61,801 bases of DNA from Lachnospiraceae bacterium (GTDB lineage: Bacteria; Bacillota; Clostridia; Lachnospirales; Lachnospiraceae), in assembly GCA_024698345.1 (NCBI GenBank), contig JAILRH010000060.1, forward strand, positions 1-61,801, written 5' to 3'. The stretch's first letter is position 1, and the number at the start of each line of letters is the position of its first letter. Below the pieces are notes generated by a model. It saw only the letters and a program-made list of their open reading frames with translations, made no database searches and had not been told where the DNA came from. Shown piece by piece: positions 1 through 9,198 of this stretch. The position numbers were made by a program, and so were the translations under genes.

Positions 1-27
1 CTTTTATGTGCATGGCTGAATAGTTAC
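1..27 (-). repeat. Arm of a dispersed inverted-repeat element
   Basis: These 27 bases are the exact reverse complement of 10834-10860, the left arm of an intergenic element near 10.9 kb. In that copy the element interior follows the arm, so here the interior would lie left of base 1, outside the window. The core of the arm is GTAACTATTCAGCC. The match is seen directly. That it marks a full element copy is inference. Confidence 0.7.
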
Positions 28-68
28 CAAATCGAATTTGAATGTTTTATTTATCGTTGTCTGTAAAT

Positions 69-2270
69 ATGAAAAATGATAAAATTATTTGTATGAGATT
101 AATAGATGAAATAAAAAATAAAAAGAAATTCAATTTAAAAAATGACATTATATCAGGTATTATAGTAGCCCTTGTATCTATACCGATTTCTATGGGATAT
201 GCGCAGATAGCAGGAATTCCGGTTATATATGGTCTGTATGGATCCATATTTCCAATATTAGTATTTGCATTTTTAACTACATCACCGCAGTTTGTGGTGG
301 GGGTAGATGCTATGCCGGCAGCCATGATTGGAACTATGCTGGCAGGTCTTGGAATCACTGCTGAATCAAAGGAGGCTTTGAGAGTTGTTCCTCTTACAGC
401 TTTCTTGGTAGCGATATGGTTTGTGATATTTTATCTGGTGCGTGCAGGAAGAATAGTCAAATATATTTCAACACCTGTTATGGGAGGTTTTATCTCAGGT
501 GTGGGGGCGACAATTATTCTAATGCAGGTGCCAAAACTTCTTGGAGGATCTGCCGGAACCGGTGAGATTATAATTTTATTGGCTAATATTTGGGAGCAGC
601 GAGCATCATATAATTATCTGTCAGCCATTCTTGGAATTGGAACAATAGCAATAATATTAGCGTGCAAAAAGATTATTCCAAAGGTGCCAATGACCATCGT
701 AATGATGGGAGTGGGAGCTGTTCTTCAGGTGATTTTTAGACTGGATAATTACGGTGTGAAGCTATTGCCGGAGGTTGTGGGCAAAATGCCGAATCTTGTA
801 ATACCTGATTTTAAGCCTCTGATTTATAACCCCACAGAGATACTTATCCAAACATTGAGCGTCGCTGGAGTCATTATGGCACAGACTTTGCTGGCAAGTG
901 GTAATTATGCCATGAAGTATCAGGATGAGATTGATAACAATTCTGAACTGCTTGCATATGCCGGAATGAATGCTGCCGGAGCAGCAGTAGGGTGCTGTCC
1001 GATTAATGGTTCAGTGTCCAGAAGTGGCATTGCAGATTCATTTGGATGCAGGTCACAAATTATGTCAGTAACAGCATCAGTAACTATGATATTTGTTCTT
1101 ATGTTTGGAACGCCTCTCTTTAAATATTTGCCTGTGCCTGTTCTTACAGGAATTGTAATGACAGCTCTTATAGGGATATTAGAATTCAAATTGGAGAGAA
1201 GGTTGTGGAAGACAAGTAAGAATGAATGGATAGTGTTTATATTGTCATTTGGAGCAGTATTGCTATTTGGAACAGTGTACGGAGTTATGATTGGATGTCT
1301 TTTGTCATTTGCCGAGGTTGCCATTAGCGCCGTAAAACCATCAACGGCATTTGTAGGAAGAATTCCGGATCAGGGCAATTTTTATCCTATAGATAGAAAC
1401 AGCAAGGCAAGACCGATTAAGAATACAGTTGTATACAGATTCAACGGATCTTTGTTTTTTGCCAATATTGACAGATTCCAGAAGGATATAGAATCTTCTG
1501 TAAAAGAGGACACAAAGCAGATTGTTGTGGATGCAAGAGGTATCGACAGCGTCGATATTACCGCAGTAGACAGACTTGTTGCCCTCAATCGCAAATTAAG
1601 AGGAAGAGGCATCAAGTTTTATATTACTGAGCATGAGGGGATGCTAAATGACCAGATTCGCATTCTCGGAGGTGAAAGTTTAATTGAAGAAGGTGTTGCA
1701 AGGCGCACCATCACGCTTGCTCTTAGGGATGCAGGTGTCAATAAGCCATATGAATTGGAAGAAAGTGATAATGAAGTGACGAAATCTTCTATAATAATAG
1801 AAGACGATGACAGACTTGCCGAATTTGAGTGGGCATTTGGTAAAGATGCTCATGAACATTTGGAATTGTTTGCTGAACATGCGGCAGATACTATTGTAAA
1901 TGAGATGAAAACTCAAGGTGAGCATATTGAATTATTGGAGGACAAGCGCGTTCATACCGAATGGGGAACAATCGGTCTTTTTGATGAAAATGAGTTCTGG
2001 GATTATCTGGAAGTGATTCTCGAGAAGAATGCAGATTTAGGTCTTATTTCACGAGAGGACGTAAAGATGCTCGAGCAGAAAATCGAGGATAGACGAAGCG
2101 AAGGTGAGATGCGATTAAAGCAGCTGAATCCAAAGGCAATGAAGATGTTAGCGGATCACCGCAAAAAAGTAAGACGTATTCTAAAAGAAAAATCACCTCA
2201 TGAGTTTCATAACGTTCAGAGGCTTAATAGGGAAATTAAACGAGATTTGAAGAATAAAAAGGCTGATTAG
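69..2270 (+). CDS. SulP-family anion transporter with STAS domain and C-terminal extension
   Basis: Inner-membrane anion permease of the SulP (SLC26-like) family, which moves sulfate, bicarbonate or related anions; the substrate cannot be read from sequence. The first 420 or so residues are hydrophobic helices opening with the family-typical stretch around IPISMGYAQIAGIPVIYGLY. A STAS domain follows at roughly 450-555 (VVDARGIDSVDITAVDRL). The last 170 residues are a charged extension rich in Glu, Lys and Arg, ending in a likely coiled coil; I do not recognise it, and it makes the protein longer than a plain SulP transporter. No good ribosome site precedes any of the possible starts (42, 69, 93), so the start is uncertain; 69 is a compromise. 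The stop at 2270 is firm. Confidence 0.85.
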   Translation: MKNDKIICMRLIDEIKNKKKFNLKNDIISGIIVALVSIPISMGYAQIAGIPVIYGLYGSIFPILVFAFLTTSPQFVVGVDAMPAAMIGTMLAGLGITAESKEALRVVPLTAFLVAIWFVIFYLVRAGRIVKYISTPVMGGFISGVGATIILMQVPKLLGGSAGTGEIIILLANIWEQRASYNYLSAILGIGTIAIILACKKIIPKVPMTIVMMGVGAVLQVIFRLDNYGVKLLPEVVGKMPNLVIPDFKPLIYNPTEILIQTLSVAGVIMAQTLLASGNYAMKYQDEIDNNSELLAYAGMNAAGAAVGCCPINGSVSRSGIADSFGCRSQIMSVTASVTMIFVLMFGTPLFKYLPVPVLTGIVMTALIGILEFKLERRLWKTSKNEWIVFILSFGAVLLFGTVYGVMIGCLLSFAEVAISAVKPSTAFVGRIPDQGNFYPIDRNSKARPIKNTVVYRFNGSLFFANIDRFQKDIESSVKEDTKQIVVDARGIDSVDITAVDRLVALNRKLRGRGIKFYITEHEGMLNDQIRILGGESLIEEGVARRTITLALRDAGVNKPYELEESDNEVTKSSIIIEDDDRLAEFEWAFGKDAHEHLELFAEHAADTIVNEMKTQGEHIELLEDKRVHTEWGTIGLFDENEFWDYLEVILEKNADLGLISREDVKMLEQKIEDRRSEGEMRLKQLNPKAMKMLADHRKKVRRILKEKSPHEFHNVQRLNREIKRDLKNKKAD

Positions 2271-2453
2271 TGAATTCCAATGTTAGCATTAATAATATTT
2301 GAATTATTAATATTTGAATTGTGTGTTAATTATGGAAATTTTATGAAATTTGCGTTTGGCAATTGTGCTTATAAAAAAATGATGTTAGAATTTTCTTGAG
2401 TTGTAAAAGATAGCTTGGCTCTAATTAGAGTCTTTAAAGAAAAAGGAGTATTG

Positions 2454-2972
2454 ATGAACAGATACGGGGACGAAGAATTTAAACTGCAGTATTATGCAGA
2501 TGATATTTTGAAATCAGAAGGAATGCAGTATAGTAAGTCAAACAGACATCACGGCGAAGTGAGTGTATACAGCCATTCAGTAGATGTCGCAATTATCAGT
2601 TTGAAGCTTGCACGCAAATTGAAACTTAAGGTAGATGAAAAATCATTAGTAAGAGGTGCATTACTCCACGACTATTATCTTTATGATTGGCATGAACCTG
2701 ATGAATCACACAGACTTCATGGATTCAGTCATGCAAAAACAGCGTATAATAACGCCTCAGATGTTTTTGATTTAAATCATATTGAAAAAGATATAATAAT
2801 AAAGCATATGTTTCCGCTTAATCTTCCACTTCCTATGTATAGGGAAAGTGTTTTGGTTTGTATCGCCGACAAAATAAGCGCTATAAAAGATTATTCAAAA
2901 CAGATGACGTGGGTGAGAGAGCATAAAGAAGCATTACAAAAATATATTAGGAATCAGGATATATCAGCTTGA
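2454..2972 (+). CDS. HD-domain protein, putative metal-dependent phosphohydrolase
   Basis: A 172-residue cytoplasmic protein with the HD-superfamily signature: an N-terminal His in YSHSVDVA, the HD pair in GALLHDYYLYDW, a conserved HGFSHAKTA segment, and a downstream Asp in VCIADKISA. HD proteins are usually metal-dependent phosphohydrolases acting on nucleotides or phosphodiesters; the substrate here is unknown. The start at 2454 is chosen because AAAGGAG lies a few bases upstream (2442-2448). The frame is open back to 2415, but that stretch has no ribosome site. It stands alone between the SulP gene and a strong terminator, so it is probably monocistronic. Confidence 0.8.
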   Translation: MNRYGDEEFKLQYYADDILKSEGMQYSKSNRHHGEVSVYSHSVDVAIISLKLARKLKLKVDEKSLVRGALLHDYYLYDWHEPDESHRLHGFSHAKTAYNNASDVFDLNHIEKDIIIKHMFPLNLPLPMYRESVLVCIADKISAIKDYSKQMTWVREHKEALQKYIRNQDISA

Positions 2973-3035
2973 TTTTGAAGAAAAATGGATAATAAAAAGA
3001 ATCTCATTTTTATTTTAGTAGTGGGAGCATGTCAC

Positions 3036-3065
3036 GGAACTTGGAGTTTTCCAGGTTCCTTTTTT
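3036..3065 (+). terminator. Rho-independent terminator after the HD gene
   Basis: A 10-bp stem (GGAACTTGGA / TCCAGGTTCC, one G-U pair) with a GTTT loop is followed directly by six T. It sits 63 bases after the HD-gene stop, in the coding direction. Confidence 0.85.
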
Positions 3066-3211
3066 GTTATCCACGACGAGCCAAGCGAAAATCTGTGCTA
3101 TCGCGATTATAAATAATCGCTGTCGCAGTCGATAACTTACTAAGTAAGTTATCTCATGGCTTGCACAGAGATTTTCACTTTTAATCTTCTAAAAGTTTAT
3201 GGAAAACTCCA
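3042..3211. other. Nested inverted-repeat block, candidate structured RNA or miniature element
   Basis: Fills most of the 455-base gap 2973-3427. Arms nest inside each other. The outer arms are TGGAGTTTTCCA (3042-3053) and TGGAAAACTCCA (3200-3211), 12 of 12 complementary. The next are GAAAATCTGTGC (3087-3098) and GCACAGAGATTTTC (3163-3176). Inside are two separate hairpins: GCGATTAT-aa-ATAATCGC (3103-3120) and GATAACTTAC-taa-GTAAGTTATC (3131-3153). This gives a branched, cloverleaf-like fold. The left outer arm overlaps the terminator, so the two structures exclude each other. I see no promoter or ORF in it. The remainder (3212-3427) is AT-rich leader of the sigma gene with no clear feature. 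Confidence 0.5.
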
Positions 3212-3427
3212 CAGAAAGAAGCAAAACTTCAAAAAGTCGGTATAATATATGTTCAGTAATAATAATAGTAAACATATCAGTAAATAATTCAGTGTAATGA
3301 AGGAAATAATCCGGTTATATGTAGATAATTAGCAAAAAGACATCTATAATTAAGAAAAAAATAAAAAATCTTGTAACGAATCGATATTTATTTGCATTAA
3401 CGATATAGAAACGGAAAGGAGGAAAAG

Positions 3428-3955
3428 ATGCAGTCACTGGATGAGATATATCAAAAGTACGCCAAGTCAGTTTACAAATATCTGATGTCAAAGACTCATA
3501 ATGAAGACATTTCAGAAGAACTGACCCAGGAAACGTTTTATCAGGCAGTTAAGAGCATAGACAGGTTTGACGGTTCGTGCCATATAACAACATGGTTGTG
3601 TGCCATAGCAAAAAATCAGTATATGGCATATATAAGAAAACATCCAATAACCGAAGAACTGGACGCAGTAACTAATACTACAGTAAGAAATGCTGCAACG
3701 TCGGTTAATACGTCACCTGAATCTGTTTCATCGGCGGAAAGTGAAATTTTAGCAAAACAAAATAGAGTCGAATTGATGAAAAAACTGCATTTATGTCCTG
3801 AACCTACCAGAGAAATTCTATATCTTAGAATATTTGGAAATATGTCTTTTTCTGAAATTGGAGAAGTTATGGGAAAGACAGAGAACTGGGCGAGAGTGAC
3901 ATATTACAGGGGCAAAGAAAAACTTAGAAAGGAATTGAGTGATTATGAAGAATAG
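3428..3955 (+). CDS. ECF-type RNA polymerase sigma factor
   Basis: Alternative sigma factor of 175 residues, the usual ECF size. Region 2 (about residues 10-70) carries SEELTQETFYQAVKSIDRFD and the aromatic-rich ITTWLCAIAKNQYMAYIRKH segment that melts the -10. Region 4 (about 118-170) has the helix-turn-helix FGNMSFSEIGEVMGKTENWA, which reads the -35. A strong GGAAAGGAGG site precedes the ATG. Its last codons overlap the next gene, a membrane-anchored anti-sigma candidate, which is the standard arrangement for co-translation of an ECF factor with its inhibitor. The signal sensed is unknown. Confidence 0.9.
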   Translation: MQSLDEIYQKYAKSVYKYLMSKTHNEDISEELTQETFYQAVKSIDRFDGSCHITTWLCAIAKNQYMAYIRKHPITEELDAVTNTTVRNAATSVNTSPESVSSAESEILAKQNRVELMKKLHLCPEPTREILYLRIFGNMSFSEIGEVMGKTENWARVTYYRGKEKLRKELSDYEE

Positions 3956-5336
3956 TATTCCATGTTTAATAATAAGAGAATTGTTCCCATCATATATTGA
4001 GGGACTTACAAGCGAAGAAACAAACGGATACATAGAAGAACACGTTGAGGAGTGTAATGACTGCAAGAAGGTTCTTGAGAGCATGAAGGAGCCAATGGAA
4101 AATGGCAATGGTTCTGTATGTAGAGATAATGAGGAAAAGAAAGAAATAGATTTTCTTAAGAAAACAAGAAGCAGATATAATAAAAAAATAATTATAAGCG
4201 TTGCGGTATTAGCTGTAGTTTTGATTTCTGTATTTGCGGCAAAGGTATTTTTTGTCGGAAAGTCAGTCGGTGCAGAGCATCTGAATTATAACCTTGGAGT
4301 TGTAAAGGGTGTAGTTGCGTTTGAAGGAAGCACATATGATTCTAAGATAGGAATAAAGGATGTTGAGTTTAAACAAAAGGGAGATACAGTTACGATAGAT
4401 GTAAAGTCAGTACGTAAGAGTATTATTTATTCAGACTATTTCCAAGAATCCTTTGAGGCAACAAATGAGATAAAAAGAGTATTAATTAATGATAAAGTTG
4501 TTTGGGCGAACGGTGTGGAAATAAGTCCGATTACAGATGAACTTTTTAAAGTGAAAAATGAATATATTGGTGATCATAGTGCAGATGGAGCTATTGCAAG
4601 AGTGCTTGATTTACAGAGCATTTTAGGAGATTATCAAGTTGAATTAAAGACTGATAAGCAGCCATACGAATTGAAAATAATATGTCCGGGTTCATATATT
4701 GAATTCGGTCGTAAAAATATTGATGAATATTTTAAGAAATATGCGTATATTATGCTTGCAGAAATAGACAATATGGATATTATGTCAGTTGAATATAATT
4801 TGGATGAAAGTAATAAAAAAACAGTGTCTGTGACAAAGGAAGAGGCAAGTGAGTATTTTGGCAGAAACATAAAAGAGGCAGGCAGGAAAATAGAAATTTT
4901 ACAGGAACTTGTAGAAAAAACAGAATTAGAAAAAATGCAGCGTGCGTTTAAAGCGGTTTACGAAAATGATGATGAGGGAACTGATAATGATTCTATCAAG
5001 ATTAGTGTAGTAAATCTTTCAGATACACCGATATATGGCTATGGATACGGTGCGTATGTTGGGGATGAGATAATGTCTTCAGGTGGAGTTAGCAATGCAA
5101 ATGGAAGTGCGATTGCTAAAAATTCTATTGAATCCTTTGAATTCGAAAAAGGAGATTTTGATGTTATGGAAGATTGGTCGGATATGAAAGATGCAAAAGT
5201 ATCTATATCTGTTATGGACAAAAATAACAAGGAACATGAGGTGGGTACAGTAGAGATTAATCCTGCAAATAATAGAATAATGACTGTAATAATTAAATCA
5301 GATAAAGATGGAAATTATTATATGGAGAATGAATAA
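3945..5336 (+). CDS. Membrane-anchored anti-sigma factor with zinc-finger-like N-terminus
   Basis: Likely inhibitor of the sigma factor encoded just upstream (11-base overlap). The N-terminal 50 residues resemble an anti-sigma zinc finger: a His followed by two Cys in EEHVEECNDCKK (H-x3-C-x2-C). One membrane segment follows at about 84-107 (IIISVAVLAVVLISVFAAKV). The remaining 350 residues would lie outside the cell and presumably sense the stimulus; I do not recognise a named domain there. A GTG at 3939 is an alternative start two codons earlier; both lie within reach of the AAAGGA site near 3927. The pairing is inferred from overlap and topology. Confidence 0.75.
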   Translation: MKNSIPCLIIRELFPSYIEGLTSEETNGYIEEHVEECNDCKKVLESMKEPMENGNGSVCRDNEEKKEIDFLKKTRSRYNKKIIISVAVLAVVLISVFAAKVFFVGKSVGAEHLNYNLGVVKGVVAFEGSTYDSKIGIKDVEFKQKGDTVTIDVKSVRKSIIYSDYFQESFEATNEIKRVLINDKVVWANGVEISPITDELFKVKNEYIGDHSADGAIARVLDLQSILGDYQVELKTDKQPYELKIICPGSYIEFGRKNIDEYFKKYAYIMLAEIDNMDIMSVEYNLDESNKKTVSVTKEEASEYFGRNIKEAGRKIEILQELVEKTELEKMQRAFKAVYENDDEGTDNDSIKISVVNLSDTPIYGYGYGAYVGDEIMSSGGVSNANGSAIAKNSIESFEFEKGDFDVMEDWSDMKDAKVSISVMDKNNKEHEVGTVEINPANNRIMTVIIKSDKDGNYYMENE

Positions 5337-5418
5337 CCAGGTTGAGTATGAGAGAAAAAGCAGATGCATGTAATAGATGTAAATGGCATATTTTTTTCCA
5401 TAGAATAAAACAGAATGA

Positions 5419-5453
5419 AAAGAGGGGCTGCGTAATGCAGCCCCTTTTCTTTT
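5419..5453. terminator. Rho-independent terminator, probably bidirectional
   Basis: GGGGCTGC / GCAGCCCC stem with a GTAAT loop. T-rich tail downstream on the plus strand (TTTTCTTTT) and an A-rich run upstream, so it can end both the anti-sigma transcript and the converging small-peptide gene. Confidence 0.85.
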
Positions 5454-5514
5454 GCAGGTGTGCCAACTTCGAACTAAAACACACATCTGCGAGAGTATGG
5501 AATCCTTTGTGAGA

Positions 5515-5817
5515 CTAGAAAGCCCAAGGATTCTGGATGCAGTCACCATCCTCACTGTCAGTTTTTGAATCATCTGTGTTGTCAACAGCCCAAGGATTCT
5601 CGATGCAATCACCGTCCTCATTGTATGCATCGTGATCCGTAGCGTAGGAAGAAGTATTAGTAGTAGCAGCTTTTTCTGCTTCTAATCTCATGAAATACTC
5701 TACCCATGGATTTGGAACGTAATCGTCAGCTTTTACAGTTGTACTTGCAGCTGAACCAAAACAAAGTGACAAAGTGAGTGCGGATAATGTAACCGCTAAT
5801 AATCTCTTAACCCTCAT
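5515..5817 (-). CDS. Small secreted protein with repeated GDCI-NPW motifs
   Basis: A 100-residue protein with a signal peptide (MRVKRLLAVTLSALTLSLCF, then a likely cut after TTVKA). The mature part is about 70 residues and very acidic. It contains three NPW motifs: YVPNPWVEY near the new N-terminus, then EDGDCIENPWA and EDGDCIQNPWAF, the last ending the protein. The two GDCI repeats are spaced 22 residues apart and are also conserved in DNA. Start chosen at 5817 because GAGGGG lies upstream; the frame continues to 5844 without a ribosome site. Function unknown; it could be a surface-retained peptide or the precursor of a secreted peptide. Converges with the anti-sigma gene. Confidence 0.7.
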   Translation of the reverse strand: MRVKRLLAVTLSALTLSLCFGSAASTTVKADDYVPNPWVEYFMRLEAEKAATTNTSSYATDHDAYNEDGDCIENPWAVDNTDDSKTDSEDGDCIQNPWAF

Positions 5818-5907
5818 ATTAAATTTACCCCTCTTTCCGATCATATGGCTTGAAAAAATGCCTCACAAATCAAGCGTACATGAAGTTTGTGAAAATTTTG
5901 TGAAGGA

Positions 5908-5936
5908 TAAAAAAGCACCGGCATTACCGGTGCTTA
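5908..5936 (-). terminator. Rho-independent terminator after carB
   Basis: AGCACCGG / CCGGTGCT stem, five-base loop, with an A run at 5908-5913 that becomes the U-tract on the minus strand. It lies 17 bases beyond the carB stop. Confidence 0.9.
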
Positions 5937-5952
5937 ATATTAATAGAAATTA

Positions 5953-8900
5953 TTATTTATCTTTGATTTCGCTGTGAAGTGTCTGTAATGACTTGATTTC
6001 AGCAGAAGCATTGTTCTTAAGGTATGAGATGCCTTCAGCAGTAGCTTTTGCAGCAGCGATTGTTGTCATGTAAGGAATCTTAGATTTGATAGCAGCTTTT
6101 CTTAAGTAACTGTCATCATGTACACTGTCTTTTCCTACAGGAGTATTAACGATTAAGTCAATTTCTCCGTTTGTGATAGCATCTAAGATGTTTGGACGTC
6201 CTTCATATAACTTCTTAATCTTTTCAGCTTCAACACCGGCACCTGTGATAAGGTCGTATGTTCCGCCTGTAGCAAGAATCTTGAAGCCGTCTTTAGCGAA
6301 GCTCTTTGCAACTTCTACGATTTCAGCTTTGTCTTTTTTGTTAACTGAAAGAAGTACAGTTCCTTCCATTGGAAGCTTAGATTGAACACCTTCCTGAGCT
6401 TTTACGAAAGCTTCACCGTAAGATGCTGATAATCCAAGTACTTCACCTGTAGAACGCATTTCAGGTCCAAGTACAGGGTCAACTTCCTGGAACATGTTGA
6501 ATGGGAATGCAGCTTCCTTTACGCCATAGTATGGAATATCCTGTTCTTTAAGTGCAGGAACAGGTGATGGTCTTCCTGTAAGTTCGCTAGTGATGATATC
6601 TGTAGCGATAGGAACCATACGTACGTTACATACCTTTGATACCAATGGAACAGTACGTGAAGCTCTAGGGTTTGCTTCGAGCACATATACTTTTCCGTTT
6701 TCGATAGCGTACTGCATGTTCATAAGACCTTTAACGTGCATTTCCTCTGCAATCTTACGTGTATATTCTTTGATTGTCTTTACATTTTCTTCTGTGATGT
6801 GAACAGATGGAATGATACAAGCTGAGTCACCTGAGTGAACACCTGCAAGCTCAATGTGCTCCATAACAGCAGGAACGAAAGCATGTGTTCCGTCGCTGAT
6901 AGCATCTGATTCACATTCTAAAGCGTTATTTAAGAAACGATCGATAAGAATTGGTCTGTCAGGTGTAACACCAACAGCTGCCTTCATGTAGTCAGCCATG
7001 CTTGCGTCATCAAACACAACTTCCATTCCACGTCCGCCAAGAACGTATGAAGGACGAACCATAACAGGGTAACCAATCTTATTTGCGATTTCAATAGCTT
7101 CATCAACAGTTGTAGCCATTCCTGATTCAGGCATTGGAATCTCTAACTTATCCATCATCTCACGGAAGAGATCTCTGTCTTCTGCAAGGTCGATAACTGA
7201 TGGAGAAGTACCAAGAATCTTAACGCCGTTCTTCTCAAGGTCAGCTGCAAGGTTAAGTGGTGTCTGTCCACCGAACTGAGCGATAACACCGAGTGGTTTT
7301 TCTTTTTCGTAGATACTTAAAACATCCTCAAGTGTAAGTGGCTCAAAGTATAATTTATCTGATGTATCATAGTCAGTTGAAACTGTCTCAGGGTTACAGT
7401 TAACGATGATAGTTTCAAATCCTAACTTCTTAAGTGCAAGTGCTGCATGTACACAACAGTAGTCAAACTCGATACCCTGACCGATTCTGTTTGGGCCACC
7501 GCCGAGAATCATAATCTTCTTGTTGTCTGAAACAGGGTTCTTGTCCTCTGCATTGTATGTAGAGTAGTAGTAAGCACTATCTTGTGTACCTGATACGTGG
7601 ACGCCTTCCCATGCTTCTGTAACACCGAGACTGATACGTTTGTTTCTGATATCTGCTTCAGGAATCTCTAAAATCTGGCTTAAGTATTTGTCTGAGAAAC
7701 CGTCCTTCTTTGCCTGAATAAGTAATTCGTCAGCCGGAAGAGAACCTTTAGATTTGAGGATTTCTTCTTCTTCATCAACTAACTCTTTCATCTGCTCGAT
7801 AAAGTAGTGTTTAACTTTTGTGATTTCAAATATTTCATCAGCTGTAGCACCTTTTCTCAAAGCTTCGTACATAATGAAATGTCTCTCGCTTGATGGTGTG
7901 ATAAGCATCTGTAATAATTCTTCTTTAGATAATGAATCAAAGTTCTTTGCATGTCCTAAACCGTAACGTCCTGTCTCCAAACTACGGATAGCTTTCTGGA
8001 AAGCTTCTTTGTAGTTCTTACCGATACTCATTACTTCACCTACGGCACGCATCTGTGTTCCGAGTTTGTCCTCAACACCTTTAAACTTCTCAAATGCCCA
8101 ACGTGCAAACTTGATTACAACGTAATCTCCGTCTGGAACATACTTGTCAAGTGTTCCGTACTTTCCACAAGGAATATCCTTGAGAGTAAGACCACATGCA
8201 AGCATTGCTGATACTAAAGCGATAGGGAAACCTGTAGCTTTAGAAGCAAGAGCAGAAGAACGTGAAGTTCTTGGGTTAATCTCGATAACGATAATTCTGT
8301 CAGATACAGGATCGTGAGCAAACTGTACGTTTGTACCACCGATAACCTGAACCTTATCTACGATCTTATATGCCTGCTCCTGCAATCTCTTCTGACATTC
8401 TTCAGAGATAGTAAGCATTGGAGCCGAACAGAATGAATCACCTGTGTGAACTCCGAGTGGGTCGATATTTTCGATGAAACATACAGTAATCATATTACCT
8501 TCTGAGTCACGAACAACTTCTAACTCTAACTCTTCCCATCCGAGAATTGACTCTTCAACAAGAACCTGTCCAACAAGGCTGGCCTGAAGACCTCTTGCAC
8601 AAACTGTTTTTAATTCTTCTTTGTTGTATACAAGTCCGCCGCCGGCGCCACCCATTGTGTAAGCCGGACGAAGAACTACAGGATAGTTTAATCTGTCTGC
8701 AATTTCCAAAGCTTCTTCAACACTGTAAGCAACTTCACTTCTTGCCATCTCGATTCCGAGAGAATCCATGGTCTTCTTAAATTCGATACGGTCTTCACCA
8801 CGTTCAATGGCATCAACCTGAACACCGATAACCTTAACGTTGTATTTATCAAGAATACCTGCCTGGTTAAGTTCTGAACAAAGGTTGAGTCCTGACTGTC

Positions 8901-9174
8901 CTCCAAGGTTTGGAAGAAGAGCATCAGGTCTTTCTTTTGCGATAATCTGCTCAAGACGCTCAACGTTGAGTGGCTCGATGTATGTAACATCAGCTGTCTC
9001 AGGGTCTGTCATAATAGTTGCAGGGTTTGAGTTAACCAATACAATTTCGTATCCAAGCTTCTTTAAAGCTTTACAAGCCTGAGTTCCCGAGTAGTCAAAC
9101 TCACAAGCCTGTCCGATAATGATTGGACCTGAACCAATAATGAGTACCTTATTGATATCTGTTCTTTTTGGCAT
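5953..9174 (-). CDS. carB: Carbamoyl-phosphate synthase large subunit
   Basis: Makes carbamoyl phosphate from bicarbonate, ammonia (normally passed from the small subunit CarA) and two ATP, feeding pyrimidine and arginine synthesis. Full family length (1073 residues) with both internally homologous halves, each starting with a nucleotide-binding segment (VLIIGSGPIIIGQACEFDYS and IMILGGGPNRIGQGIEFDYC) and an ATP-grasp domain. The C-terminal MGS-like allosteric domain starts near residue 935 (FKILATGGTYDLI). AGGAGG precedes the ATG. carA is not adjacent. The gene directly upstream, 24 bases away and probably in the same transcript, is a PurF homologue without a glutaminase nucleophile. Confidence 0.97.
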   Translation of the reverse strand: MPKRTDINKVLIIGSGPIIIGQACEFDYSGTQACKALKKLGYEIVLVNSNPATIMTDPETADVTYIEPLNVERLEQIIAKERPDALLPNLGGQSGLNLCSELNQAGILDKYNVKVIGVQVDAIERGEDRIEFKKTMDSLGIEMARSEVAYSVEEALEIADRLNYPVVLRPAYTMGGAGGGLVYNKEELKTVCARGLQASLVGQVLVEESILGWEELELEVVRDSEGNMITVCFIENIDPLGVHTGDSFCSAPMLTISEECQKRLQEQAYKIVDKVQVIGGTNVQFAHDPVSDRIIVIEINPRTSRSSALASKATGFPIALVSAMLACGLTLKDIPCGKYGTLDKYVPDGDYVVIKFARWAFEKFKGVEDKLGTQMRAVGEVMSIGKNYKEAFQKAIRSLETGRYGLGHAKNFDSLSKEELLQMLITPSSERHFIMYEALRKGATADEIFEITKVKHYFIEQMKELVDEEEEILKSKGSLPADELLIQAKKDGFSDKYLSQILEIPEADIRNKRISLGVTEAWEGVHVSGTQDSAYYYSTYNAEDKNPVSDNKKIMILGGGPNRIGQGIEFDYCCVHAALALKKLGFETIIVNCNPETVSTDYDTSDKLYFEPLTLEDVLSIYEKEKPLGVIAQFGGQTPLNLAADLEKNGVKILGTSPSVIDLAEDRDLFREMMDKLEIPMPESGMATTVDEAIEIANKIGYPVMVRPSYVLGGRGMEVVFDDASMADYMKAAVGVTPDRPILIDRFLNNALECESDAISDGTHAFVPAVMEHIELAGVHSGDSACIIPSVHITEENVKTIKEYTRKIAEEMHVKGLMNMQYAIENGKVYVLEANPRASRTVPLVSKVCNVRMVPIATDIITSELTGRPSPVPALKEQDIPYYGVKEAAFPFNMFQEVDPVLGPEMRSTGEVLGLSASYGEAFVKAQEGVQSKLPMEGTVLLSVNKKDKAEIVEVAKSFAKDGFKILATGGTYDLITGAGVEAEKIKKLYEGRPNILDAITNGEIDLIVNTPVGKDSVHDDSYLRKAAIKSKIPYMTTIAAAKATAEGISYLKNNASAEIKSLQTLHSEIKDK

Positions 9175-9198
9175 AAAATAAATCCTCCTAAATTAAAA

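Noticed and set aside
5515-5817. Classical RiPP operon
   Set aside because: No modification enzyme or dedicated transporter adjacent and a normal Sec signal peptide; the ABC exporter is 15 kb away.
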